Source: Cupriavidus gilardii (lineage in GTDB: Bacteria; Pseudomonadota; Gammaproteobacteria; Burkholderiales; Burkholderiaceae). From it: 64,000 nucleotides of DNA. Positions 17,500 to 25,576 of the stretch are shown here, in pieces (positions within the stretch are counted from its first letter, which is position 1; each line of letters opens with the position of its first letter). The position numbers and the translations under genes were made by a program. The DNA lies in NCBI RefSeq assembly GCF_013314895.1, contig NZ_JABTYE010000019.1:47145-111144 (forward strand). Direction: 5' to 3'. The notes under the pieces are model-generated. The model did no database searches. It saw only the letters and a program-made list of their open reading frames with translations, and had not been told where the DNA came from.

Positions 17500-18906
17500 T
17501 CAAACCGGCCCCGTGCGTACGGGTTCACGCAGCGGCAATCGCGTCCAGGTCGACGCGTCGACGGTGGCGTCCATGGCGTCGGCGGCGTGGATCGCCATCG
17601 TCGGCGTCGTGGCGGCGGCCGCGTTCGTCGCGGCACGCGCCGCCGGCTGCGAACTCGACGTCAACAGCGCGCCGATCCAGTTCGACACGGTGCGCAGCGT
17701 CGCATCGGCTTGCTGGCGTGCCGTGCCGCCGCTGCCCGACCTGGGCGGACGACCCGCTGTCTTCGGACTGCTGCCATCGTCGGTGCGGCTCGCGATCGCG
17801 CTGGCGGGTCCGGCATCGGCGGTGCTGCCGTTGCGGCCATTGCCGCCGGACGCCGCCGAAGCGGGCGACGCCGTCGGCTCCGTCCCCGGCGTCAGGCCCA
17901 GATGCATCAGCACCTTGCTGACGTAGCCCTGCGTTTCCGCAAAGGGCGGAATGCGGCGGCCATACTTTTCGACCGCGCCCTCGCCCGCGTTGTACGCCGC
18001 CAGCGCCAGCGTCAGGTCCTGGTCGAAGCGGTTCAGCAGCCAGCGCAGATATTGCGTACCGGCGCTCACGTTGCTGCGCGGATCGCGCAGATCGGCCGCG
18101 CCGAAGCGCCGCCCCGTGGCGGGCATCACCTGCATCAGGCCGACGGCGCCTTTCGGCGAGCGGGCGTGCGCCTGAAAATTGGATTCGACCTTGATCACCG
18201 CCCGGATCAGATGCGGCGCCACATCGTGCTGGCGCGCCACCTCCTCGATCAGATCGTCGTAGGCCGATGCCAGCCGTGCGTTGGGCGGCGCGAGCGCCAG
18301 CTGCACGTGCCGCGGCCGCGTCGAGCCGCGCCCGCCGATCGGTCGCTCGCCCGCCATGCCGCCTTCGCCCATCGCATCGGGCTGGAAGGCGACGGGGCGG
18401 GCGCGCGGTGCCACCGACGCCGCCGATTGCGCCTGCGCCAGCGCCGCCACGGGCTCGACGGTCGGCGCGATGGCATCGACGCCAAGCACCCGTGCGTTGT
18501 CCTGGCCCATCGCACGGGCCGCGTGCCGCGCCAGCGTGCTGAGTGCCAATTGCTCGAGGGCGGCGCCATGGGCACCGCGCAGGTCACGCGGTTGCCGGAC
18601 TGCCGGCGCTGGCACGGTCTGTTCCGCGCGATCGGGCTGGCCGGCGGGCGCAGCGGGCCCGTGTGACGGCGCAGTATCGGTTGCTGGACCCTCCCGCTGC
18701 TCGCTGGCAACGATAGCCCGCGCCTCCCGCTCCGCCGCACTCAGCACGCCCCAGACGTTGCCCACGGGGCCACCCGGGCTCTGCGGCTGCTCCGGAGCCT
18801 GAGCCACGGTCCAGGCCGGCGACTGCGCGGGATCGTCGGCGTGGGCGACGCTGGCCGCCAGGCCGCCGATCAGGGCGATCACAGGGACCGCCGTTATCGT
18901 CCTCAT
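17500..18906 (-). CDS. Lytic transglycosylase (SLT domain) in the T3SS operon
   Basis: 468-residue periplasmic muramidase-like enzyme. Signal peptide MRTITAVPVIALIGGLAASVAHA at residues 1-23, a low-complexity Ala/Pro/Gln region to about 235, then an SLT domain (about 240-370) with catalytic Glu in IKVESNF, the GLMQVMPAT motif and AYNAGEGAVEKYG. A second low-complexity Ser/Gly/Ala region follows. Such enzymes open the peptidoglycan for secretion machines; T3SS-linked ones (IpgF, IagB, EtgA) are usually only about 150 residues, so the long flanks are unusual. It sits between the two SPI-2-like blocks. GGAGAG lies about 10 nt before the ATG. Confidence 0.9.
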   Translation of the reverse strand: MRTITAVPVIALIGGLAASVAHADDPAQSPAWTVAQAPEQPQSPGGPVGNVWGVLSAAEREARAIVASEQREGPATDTAPSHGPAAPAGQPDRAEQTVPAPAVRQPRDLRGAHGAALEQLALSTLARHAARAMGQDNARVLGVDAIAPTVEPVAALAQAQSAASVAPRARPVAFQPDAMGEGGMAGERPIGGRGSTRPRHVQLALAPPNARLASAYDDLIEEVARQHDVAPHLIRAVIKVESNFQAHARSPKGAVGLMQVMPATGRRFGAADLRDPRSNVSAGTQYLRWLLNRFDQDLTLALAAYNAGEGAVEKYGRRIPPFAETQGYVSKVLMHLGLTPGTEPTASPASAASGGNGRNGSTADAGPASAIASRTDDGSSPKTAGRPPRSGSGGTARQQADATLRTVSNWIGALLTSSSQPAARAATNAAAATTPTMAIHAADAMDATVDASTWTRLPLREPVRTGPV

Positions 18907-18949
18907 CACGAAACGCTCTCCAATTGGGGGAACCGTCGCTGGTACCGGC

Positions 18950-20335
18950 CTAGCCATTGGCCGGGCGGCGGGGATCGGTTCGTGGGCCGCGGCGGGATCG
19001 GCCGCGTGGATCGACGCCACCGCGCGCCGGACGGGTGCCTGCGGCGTCGCTGTCGCTGTCGATGTCGTTGTCTGTCTCGGTGTCTTCCGCCTCGGTATCG
19101 CCGAGGTTGCCGCCGAGGTTGCCGCCGAGGTTGTCGCCGAGGTTGTCGCTTACGTTGTCGCCGAGGTTGTCGCTTACGTTGTCGCTTACGTTGTTGCTTA
19201 CGTTGCCGTTGTGCTCGTCGGCCCCGTCATCGCTGCCGGTCTCGATCTCCTCCGCATCGTCGTCGGCGTCCGCCTCGGCATCCTCGATGCCCTCGTCCGA
19301 CTGCTTCATCTCGTTGACCAGATTCAGGATTTCGGCCACTGGCTCGAACAGTTCGGCGGGGATGTAATCGCCGACCTCGGTGCGCGCATAGAGCCGGCGG
19401 GCGACGTGAACCTCCTCGACCATCGGCACGCCGGCCTCCTCGGCGATCGCAATCATCCGCCGTGCTCGAGCATCGATGCCCTTCTCGATGACCTGGGGCA
19501 GCGGCGTCTCTCCGGCGACGAAATACAGGCAGACCGCGACATGGGTCGGGTTGCGTACCACCGCGGTAGAGCGCTTCACGTTCGCCGCCATGCTGCCGCT
19601 CTGGATATCGCGATGGATCTCCTTGCGCTTGTGCTTGATATGCGGGTCGCCCTCGGTGTTCTTGAATTCCTTCTGGATCTCGTCGCGGCTCATCATCAGC
19701 TGCTTGGTCAAGGTGCGCTTCTGGAATGCCAGGTCCGCGATCGCGAACACCACGTAGAACAGCACCAGGATTCCCCACAGCCAGCCGATCAGCACACCGG
19801 TTACCCGCAATCCGCACTCGGTGCCGCATAGCGGCAGGAACTGGAAGGAATAGAGATAACGCTTGATCAGCAGATAGAACGCGATGCTCAGGATCGACAC
19901 CTTGAGCAACGACTTGCCGAACTCGAACAGCGAGCGCAGCGAGAACAGCTGCTTCGCGTTGGTCAGCGGGCTGATCCGCTCGCCCTTCGGCTTGATGAAC
20001 TTGGGCGCGAACAGCGGCCCGATCTGGGCCATCACCGAGCCGACGGTCGCCAGAATCAGCACGATGCCGACCGGTGCCAGCAGATGCAGCATCAGCGTGC
20101 CGGTGACGGTCACCACCCGCCCCATCGCCACGCGCAGCGGCTCGCCGATGCTGGCGATCGCCACCTCGATGATGCTCTGGAAGGCGTCGATGATGTCCTC
20201 GCCCCGCAGCCAGAAGTAGCCGAGCAGCACGGCCAGCTGGATGCCGGTGGCGATCTCCACGCTCTTGGCGATCTGGCCTTCCTCGCGCGCGTCGCGGATC
20301 TTCTTCGGTGTCGGCTGTTCGGTCTTCTCGGTCAT
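18950..20335 (-). CDS. sctU: T3SS export switch protein SctU with a repeat-rich acidic tail
   Basis: 461 residues: start MTEKTEQPTPKKIRDAREEGQ, four membrane spans (about 30-220), and a cytoplasmic autoproteolytic domain with the NPTH cleavage motif (VVRNPTHVAVCLYF). After the normal end at about residue 350, an acidic tail of about 110 residues follows; it includes a tetrapeptide repeat alternating VSDN and LGDN and ends in an Arg/Pro-rich segment. SctU switches substrate from early to late exports after self-cleavage. Typical SctU proteins are about 350 residues, so the tail is extra. The ATG overlaps the sctT stop as ATGA. Confidence 0.95.
   Translation of the reverse strand: MTEKTEQPTPKKIRDAREEGQIAKSVEIATGIQLAVLLGYFWLRGEDIIDAFQSIIEVAIASIGEPLRVAMGRVVTVTGTLMLHLLAPVGIVLILATVGSVMAQIGPLFAPKFIKPKGERISPLTNAKQLFSLRSLFEFGKSLLKVSILSIAFYLLIKRYLYSFQFLPLCGTECGLRVTGVLIGWLWGILVLFYVVFAIADLAFQKRTLTKQLMMSRDEIQKEFKNTEGDPHIKHKRKEIHRDIQSGSMAANVKRSTAVVRNPTHVAVCLYFVAGETPLPQVIEKGIDARARRMIAIAEEAGVPMVEEVHVARRLYARTEVGDYIPAELFEPVAEILNLVNEMKQSDEGIEDAEADADDDAEEIETGSDDGADEHNGNVSNNVSDNVSDNLGDNVSDNLGDNLGGNLGGNLGDTEAEDTETDNDIDSDSDAAGTRPARGGVDPRGRSRRGPRTDPRRPANG
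19106..19213. repeat. 12-bp tandem array inside sctU
   Basis: Nine 12-bp units of the form GTTGYCGCCGAG or GTTGTCGCTTAC (plus-strand reading), in frame with sctU, so each unit encodes four residues (VSDN or LGDN types). Units differ by a few substitutions in a mosaic pattern. A degenerate unit precedes it at 19094-19105. The copy number of such an array can change by slippage without frameshift. Confidence 0.9.
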
Positions 20336-21111
20336 CGCATGGTCCCGAGCAGATTGGCCACCACGCCGCCGAACGCGTCAAAGCGCTGCTGGAAGGCACC
20401 CAGCGCGTAGCTCATGCCGATGGCGAGCACGAACAGCGCCAGCGCGCTCTTGATCGGCATCGCGACAAAGAACACATTCAATTGCTGCGCCGAACGATTG
20501 ACGAGGCCGAGCGCGGCATCGATCAGCACCATCACCACCAGCGCAGGCAATGCGAAGCCGATGCACAGCTCCATCATCAGCTGCCACTGATGCGCGATAA
20601 AGCCCGGGAAGCTCGCCGACAGATGCCAGCCGCCGAGCAGCGGCATGCTCTGATACGAGGCATAGAGCGCGGTCAGCATCGCGTTGAAGCCGCCGCCCAC
20701 CAGAAACAGCACAGCCAGAACCTGCGTGAACAGCACGCCGAACACCGAAGACTGTTCTTCCAGCATCGGGTTCAGCACTGATGCCATCGAGGTGCCGCGC
20801 ACGGTGTCGATCACGGTACTGGCCATGTCGATGGCCCAGAACGGAATGGTCGCGCAGAAGCCCATCACCAGCCCGATCGCGAACTCCTGCATCACCACCA
20901 GGCTCAGCGCCGGCAGCGACAGCTCCGCAAACTGCGCGGCATGCGCGAGCTGCATCGGCAGCGCGGGCAGCGCCATCACCAGCACCAGCGCATTGCGTAT
21001 CAGGCCGCCACCGAGCGCGCGTGCGGAGAACATCGGCATCAGCACCAGCATGCCCAAGGGGCGCAGCATCGTCAGTGCGAGCGTCGGAACGATATGCTGC
21101 CAGCCGTCCAC
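20332..21111 (-). CDS. sctT: T3SS export apparatus protein SctT
   Basis: 259-residue polytopic membrane protein of the FliR/SctT family, with hydrophobic helices throughout and family segments such as LTMLRPLGMLVLMPMF near the start and VLNPMLEEQSSVFGVLF in the middle. It joins SctR and SctS in the helical export gate. The start is a GTG at 21111 placed directly after the sctS stop codon with no gap; the stop overlaps sctU. Confidence 0.95.
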   Translation of the reverse strand: MDGWQHIVPTLALTMLRPLGMLVLMPMFSARALGGGLIRNALVLVMALPALPMQLAHAAQFAELSLPALSLVVMQEFAIGLVMGFCATIPFWAIDMASTVIDTVRGTSMASVLNPMLEEQSSVFGVLFTQVLAVLFLVGGGFNAMLTALYASYQSMPLLGGWHLSASFPGFIAHQWQLMMELCIGFALPALVVMVLIDAALGLVNRSAQQLNVFFVAMPIKSALALFVLAIGMSYALGAFQQRFDAFGGVVANLLGTMR

Positions 21112-21381
21112 CTATTTCCCCATCACGGAAATCTGCTCGAACGCCATGTTCGTGTAGCCGATCAGCGTGGCGCCCATCCAGTGATAGGTCATCACCAGCG
21201 TGACGCAGACCGCGATCAGCTTCAGCAGGAACTGGATGGTCTGGTCCTGGACCTGCGTCAGCGCCTGCACCAGGCTGACCAGCACGCCGACCACCGAGGC
21301 CACGACGACCACCGGCAGCGACAGGATCAGCACCAGCCACAGCAGGTTGGACGCCAGCTGCGCAATGATTTCGTTGCTCAT
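21112..21381 (-). CDS. sctS: T3SS export apparatus protein SctS
   Basis: 89 residues, two membrane helices (about 15-40 and 52-75), the FliQ/SctS family form with VVGVLVSLVQALTQVQDQT between them. Part of the export gate with SctR and SctT. The ATG at 21381 overlaps the sctR stop as ATGA; a longer open frame upstream is only a shadow of sctR. Confidence 0.96.
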   Translation of the reverse strand: MSNEIIAQLASNLLWLVLILSLPVVVVASVVGVLVSLVQALTQVQDQTIQFLLKLIAVCVTLVMTYHWMGATLIGYTNMAFEQISVMGK

Positions 21382-22028
21382 AGATAGGACTGGATCAACT
21401 GGCCGAGCAACTTCTCCCAACCGCCGATCAGCACGAACACCAGCAGCTTGATCGGCAGCGAGATCGTCACGGGAGACACCATCATCATGCCCATCGCCAG
21501 CAGCACGTTGGAGACGATCAGGTCGATGGCGACGAACGGCAGGTAGAGCAGCAGGCCGATCTTGAAGGCCTCGACCAGCTCGCTGACGGTGAAGGCGGGG
21601 ATCAGCACCACCAGCGAATCGTCCGGAATGCGATTGCGATAGGGCTCCGGCCACATCTTCTCGCCGATGTCCATGAAGAAGCGGACCTGCTGCGGGCTCG
21701 CCTTGCCCTTGATGAACTCGCGGTAAGGCTCGAGCACCCGGGTTTCGACCTGGCCGAACAGGTCCGGCGCCTCCATCTTGATCGGATTGGCCTTCAGGTT
21801 GTCGCCGATCGCCATGCCGACCGGCGCCATGATGAACATCGTCAGCACCAGCGACAGCCCGTAGATCGCCATGTTCGGCGGAATCTGCTGGATGCCGAGC
21901 GCGTTGCGCAGCGTGGACAGCACGATCGAGATCTTCAGGAAGGCCGTGCCCATCACGACAAACAGCGGCAGCAACGACAGGGCGAACAGCAGCAGAATCA
22001 GCTGCAGAGGATGATCGGCAAGCGACAT
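21378..22028 (-). CDS. sctR: T3SS export apparatus protein SctR
   Basis: 216 residues, FliP/SctR family, with N-terminal hydrophobic helices (LQLILLLFALSLLPLFVVMG), the segment FLKISIVLSTLRNALGIQQ-P-P-N and the C-terminal pair around AFKIGLLLYLPFVAIDLIVS. Five copies form the core of the export gate. The start is ATG 22028 at MSLADHPLQ; upstream codons in the same frame lack family similarity. An 81-bp gap separates it from sctQ, the largest gap in this part of the operon. Confidence 0.97.
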   Translation of the reverse strand: MSLADHPLQLILLLFALSLLPLFVVMGTAFLKISIVLSTLRNALGIQQIPPNMAIYGLSLVLTMFIMAPVGMAIGDNLKANPIKMEAPDLFGQVETRVLEPYREFIKGKASPQQVRFFMDIGEKMWPEPYRNRIPDDSLVVLIPAFTVSELVEAFKIGLLLYLPFVAIDLIVSNVLLAMGMMMVSPVTISLPIKLLVFVLIGGWEKLLGQLIQSYL

Positions 22029-22109
22029 GTTCTGGTCCGTGAGTAAGCGATCATTCTCGGCATGCCCGGCGAACGCCGGCATCGGGCCCATGCCTGAAAT
22101 CGCCTGCCT

Positions 22110-23336
22110 TCACTCGATCCGCATCACCAGCTTGTCGCCCACGCGCAGCAGCGTGCCGCTGGCGACCGGCTGACCGGAAACCGTCAGCGTGACGCGGCCG
22201 TGACTGGCATGGGCCAGCTCCAGCATCTGACCCGCCTGCAGCTCCCGCAGCGTATCGAGCGACAACGACAGGCGCCCCACTTCGGCCACCGCCGTCAACA
22301 CGATGTTGTCGTCGTCGAGCTGGCTGCCGCGCAGCGTGACCTCGGTCCCTTGCTCCATGCCGGTTTCCTCGTTGCATGTATGTTCGATATGCCAGGCGCC
22401 GTGTGCAAAGCAGGCCAGCGCCAGCGGCCGTTCGGCGATCAGCCAGGCATGGCCGTGCTCGACCGCGGCGGGCCGCTCCAGCACGACACCGTCGCCCGGC
22501 CCCAGCCGGGCCAGCTGCGCGCGTGTCAGATGCACCCATCCGACCGCGAGCGCCACCGGGATCGGCGGAATCGTCAGCGGCGGGCGGCGGTCTTCCATGG
22601 TTTGCGCCAGTGCGGCGATCCACGGCTCGGGCCAGTCCAGCAGGCGCAGGTCGAGCTCGGCATCGGCGCGGCACAGCGTCAGCGTGGGCGCGATCGCCCG
22701 CGCACAGCTGCCGGGCTCGGCGTTGCCGAAGCGCGGCAAGCCCAGACCCGCCCGGCGGGCATGGTGCTGCAGCGGCAGCAACGTCCACTGGCCGAGCAGC
22801 CCGAGCAGATCGGGCGGGATCTGCTGAAACCGCTGTACCGCCAGGCGCGGCGCCAGCCATTCGCACCAGGCGTCGGCGTCGACCCAGGCCCGGGCGCGCT
22901 GTCCGTCGATCGACATCGTCAGAATGACGCCGTCGCCGCCGCCGGGCTTCAGATCGAGAACGAGTGCGGTGGTGCTGTCTTCGCCTGGCGCGTCGGCACC
23001 GCTGGTACCGCTGGTACCGCTGATATCACCGATGTCGCCGATGTCGCCGATGTCGTCGATGCGGGGGTCCCGGTCGCCGTCGCCGCCATCGTCCCCGAGA
23101 CTGGCGAGCGGATCGTGCCGCAGCCGATCGCCGCCGAACGCATCGAGCCGCCCGCTGGGGTCCATCATCGGATCGGCGCGGTGCAGCTGCTCCAGCGCCT
23201 GCAGAGCATTCAGCCCATCGCCGTTCCCGCCTGGCGCTGCGCCTGCGCGGCGGCCGCCTGCGCCTGCGGTGGACCGGCCCGGGCCGATCGCCCGCGCCAG
23301 TTCCAGGTCCTGATCGCTCCATTCATCGAGTAGCAT
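22110..23336 (-). CDS. sctQ: T3SS C-ring/sorting platform protein SctQ
   Basis: 408 residues with a variable, low-complexity N-terminal part (a Gly/Asp/Ile repeat around residues 80-110) and a C-terminal SpoA (FliN-like) domain in the last 75 residues (TLRGSQLDDDNIVL, LSLDTLRELQAGQMLEL, GTLLRVGDKLVMRIE). It forms the cytoplasmic pods with SctK and SctL. An internal start could give a separate SpoA-only product, as in SsaQ; an in-frame Met (MEQGTEVTL) sits about 83 residues from the C-terminus and would suit this. It overlaps sctP by 14 nt. Confidence 0.9.
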   Translation of the reverse strand: MLLDEWSDQDLELARAIGPGRSTAGAGGRRAGAAPGGNGDGLNALQALEQLHRADPMMDPSGRLDAFGGDRLRHDPLASLGDDGGDGDRDPRIDDIGDIGDIGDISGTSGTSGADAPGEDSTTALVLDLKPGGGDGVILTMSIDGQRARAWVDADAWCEWLAPRLAVQRFQQIPPDLLGLLGQWTLLPLQHHARRAGLGLPRFGNAEPGSCARAIAPTLTLCRADAELDLRLLDWPEPWIAALAQTMEDRRPPLTIPPIPVALAVGWVHLTRAQLARLGPGDGVVLERPAAVEHGHAWLIAERPLALACFAHGAWHIEHTCNEETGMEQGTEVTLRGSQLDDDNIVLTAVAEVGRLSLSLDTLRELQAGQMLELAHASHGRVTLTVSGQPVASGTLLRVGDKLVMRIE

Positions 23337-23862
23337 CGGCTATCTCCAATCGAATCACTTCACCGGTCTGCCTGGCCACTTCGTCGCCCAACGACGACTT
23401 CGCTTCGACCAGACGCTTGTGCTGCTGGCGGTTCAGCGGGCGCAGCGTGACGACGACCTGCCCCGCGTGCAGCGACGCCTGCAGTTCCATGCCGGCCCAG
23501 GCACCCTGGGTAAAGCGGACATGCAGCTCATTGCCGCTCAGGCGCGTCTGCGTGCCCGGTGCGAAGTTGGCGGCTGCGAGATCCCGGGGGGCGATTGCCT
23601 CCGCGCTGCCGGCGTCCGGCCCGCCGCAGACGGCCGTTGCAGCGGACCCGGCACGCGCGCCGCCGAGCATCCACCACCATGCCGGCAGCGCAGGCGGCGG
23701 CGATACCGTCGGCTCCGCGTCCTCGACGCCGTCCTGCCTGCCGCGCCTGCGCTTGCGCATGGCCGCATCGAACTGCGCCGTCTGCTCCGGCTCCACCTTG
23801 CGACGCTCGTCGCGTTCGCGGCCGCCCTTGGGCAGGACGCCGCCTACCGGAGACACGCTCAT
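23323..23862 (-). CDS. sctP: T3SS needle-length regulator SctP
   Basis: 179 residues located between sctO and sctQ, as in all related operons. The N-terminal part is charged and disordered (Arg/Lys/Glu-rich), the middle Ala/Pro-rich, and the C-terminal about 90 residues form the T3S4-like domain (LHVRFTQGAWAGMELQASL, VVVTLRPLNRQQHKRL). SctP measures needle length and triggers the SctU switch. It is short next to YscP (over 450) but similar in scale to SsaP (124). The ATG at 23862 overlaps the sctO stop. Confidence 0.8.
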   Translation of the reverse strand: MSVSPVGGVLPKGGRERDERRKVEPEQTAQFDAAMRKRRRGRQDGVEDAEPTVSPPPALPAWWWMLGGARAGSAATAVCGGPDAGSAEAIAPRDLAAANFAPGTQTRLSGNELHVRFTQGAWAGMELQASLHAGQVVVTLRPLNRQQHKRLVEAKSSLGDEVARQTGEVIRLEIADATR

Positions 23863-24254
23863 CGCTGCTCCTCGATCAGCGCGGCCAGCTTTTCCTGGCC
23901 GCGCAGGTTGTCCTTCAGCGCCCGCGCGGTCCGCGCCGCCGCGGCCTGGCAATCGGCGATCTGGTCGGCCAGTTGGCGCAATCCGGCCTGCAGCTGCTGT
24001 TCGCGCTGATAGAACTCGTGAAGCCGGCGCTTGAGCTTGTGAAAGTCGCGCGGGTCCACCGCCTGCTCGGTCTGGCTGGCGGCGCGCCACTCGGCACGCA
24101 GGTCCGCCTGCTCGGCCTTGCGCGTATCGCACTGCTGCCGGCACTCGCGCATTTCCGTCTCGATGCGGCGGGCGCGATGGCGCAGCACACCCTCCCGGCA
24201 GGTCTTGATGGTCCGCAACTGGTCCAGCATCTGTGCAGCAGTCGGTCTGGCCAT
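23859..24254 (-). CDS. sctO: T3SS stalk protein SctO
   Basis: 131 residues, nearly all predicted coiled coil with many Arg, Gln, Glu and Ala residues (HKLKRRLHEFYQREQQL), the FliJ/SctO form. The protein fits in the SctN hexamer and links it to the export gate. The start is ATG 24254, overlapping the sctN stop by one base (TGATG), with GGAGGGG just upstream. Identification is by position and structure since sequences diverge strongly. Confidence 0.88.
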   Translation of the reverse strand: MARPTAAQMLDQLRTIKTCREGVLRHRARRIETEMRECRQQCDTRKAEQADLRAEWRAASQTEQAVDPRDFHKLKRRLHEFYQREQQLQAGLRQLADQIADCQAAAARTARALKDNLRGQEKLAALIEEQR

Positions 24255-25576
24255 CACCCCTCCACGACCTGCCGCAGCTGACGCAGCGTGCCTTGATAGT
24301 CGGCGCGCTCGCCGGTGCTTTGGCACAGGAAGGCTTCCAGCGCGCCGCGACGGTCCAGCGCGTCGTCGGCCTCGGCGTCGTGGCCGCGTTCGTATTCGCC
24401 GACGCGCACCAGCAGCTCGATCTCCTTGTACTGGGCCAGCAGCCGGCGGGCTCGTCCGGCCCACTGCCGATGCTGCTCGCTGGTGACCTGGTGCATCACG
24501 CGGCTGATGCTGGCCGGGATATCGATGGCCGGATAGTGGTTCTTCTCCGCCAGCTCGCGCGACAGCACGATGTGGCCGTCGAGAATCGAGCGGACCTCGT
24601 CCGCGATCGGCTCCGTCATGTCGTCGCCCTCGACCAGCACGGTGTAGATGCCGGTGATGCTGCCGCTGGCGGCGCACCCGGCCCGTTCCAGCAGCCGGGG
24701 CAGACGTGCGAACACGCTCGGCGGGAAGCTGCCGGCGGCCGGCAGTTCGCCGGCGGCCAGACCGATCTCCCGGCCGGCGCGGGCAAAGCGCGTCAGCGAA
24801 TCGACCATCAGCAGCACGTTCAGGCCCTGATCGCGGAAGTACTCGGCGATGGTCGTCGCGGTGTAGACGGCCTTCAGGCGTTCCAGCGCCGGGCGATCCG
24901 AGGTGGACACCACCACCACGGAGCGCGCGCGCGCCTCGGCCGTCAGCGTCTGGTCGAGAAACTCGCGCACTTCGCGCCCGCGCTCGCCCACCAGACCGAG
25001 TACCACCACGTCCGCCAGGCTGCCGTCGCAGATCATGCCGAGCAGCGTGCTCTTGCCTCCGCCCGCGGCAGCGAAGATGCCGATGCGCTGGCCGCGGCCG
25101 CAGGTCAGCATGCCGTCGATGGCGCGTACGCCCAGCGGCAGCACCTGATCGATCAGCGTGCGTGTCAGCGGATCCGGCACCGCGGCCTCCAGCGCGCGCG
25201 TTTCGCACCCGGCCGGCACCGGCGGACCGCTCATCAGGCGGCCGAGGCCGTCCACCACCGAGCCGATCAGATGCGGCCCGACCGGAATCCGATGCTCGGT
25301 GCCGAGCGGCCGCACCAGGGCGCCGCAACTCATGCCGATCGGCTCCGAAAACGGGGACAGCAGCGCGATCTCCCGTTGCAGCCCCACTACTTCGGCCTGC
25401 ATGTCGCCGCCTATCAGGCAAAGCTCGGCGAGCGCCGCGTCAGGCAGGCTCGCCTTGATCAGCGTGGGCCCGACTTCGACCACACGGCCGAAGCGCTCGA
25501 CGCCATCGTTCAGCGCCGGCAGCGTCAGGCGTCCGGCCACGCCGGCGACGATCGCATCGACATCAGGCATACGCAT
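24254..25576 (-). CDS. sctN: T3SS ATPase SctN
   Basis: 440 residues, the F1-beta/FliI-like ATPase that unfolds and releases substrates from chaperones. Walker A AAAGGGKSTLL at about residue 168, Walker B VLLMVDSLTRFA, and family segments GVRAIDGMLTCGRGQRIGIF and YPAIDIPASISRVM. It is cytoplasmic at the base of the machine with SctL and SctO. ATG 25576 has GGGAG 7 nt upstream and overlaps sctV by 14 nt; a second ATG two codons later is an alternative. Confidence 0.98.
   Translation of the reverse strand: MRMPDVDAIVAGVAGRLTLPALNDGVERFGRVVEVGPTLIKASLPDAALAELCLIGGDMQAEVVGLQREIALLSPFSEPIGMSCGALVRPLGTEHRIPVGPHLIGSVVDGLGRLMSGPPVPAGCETRALEAAVPDPLTRTLIDQVLPLGVRAIDGMLTCGRGQRIGIFAAAGGGKSTLLGMICDGSLADVVVLGLVGERGREVREFLDQTLTAEARARSVVVVSTSDRPALERLKAVYTATTIAEYFRDQGLNVLLMVDSLTRFARAGREIGLAAGELPAAGSFPPSVFARLPRLLERAGCAASGSITGIYTVLVEGDDMTEPIADEVRSILDGHIVLSRELAEKNHYPAIDIPASISRVMHQVTSEQHRQWAGRARRLLAQYKEIELLVRVGEYERGHDAEADDALDRRGALEAFLCQSTGERADYQGTLRQLRQVVEG

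Noticed and set aside
19094..19213. CRISPR array in the 12-bp repeat region
   Set aside because: Units are contiguous without spacers and lie in frame inside sctU.
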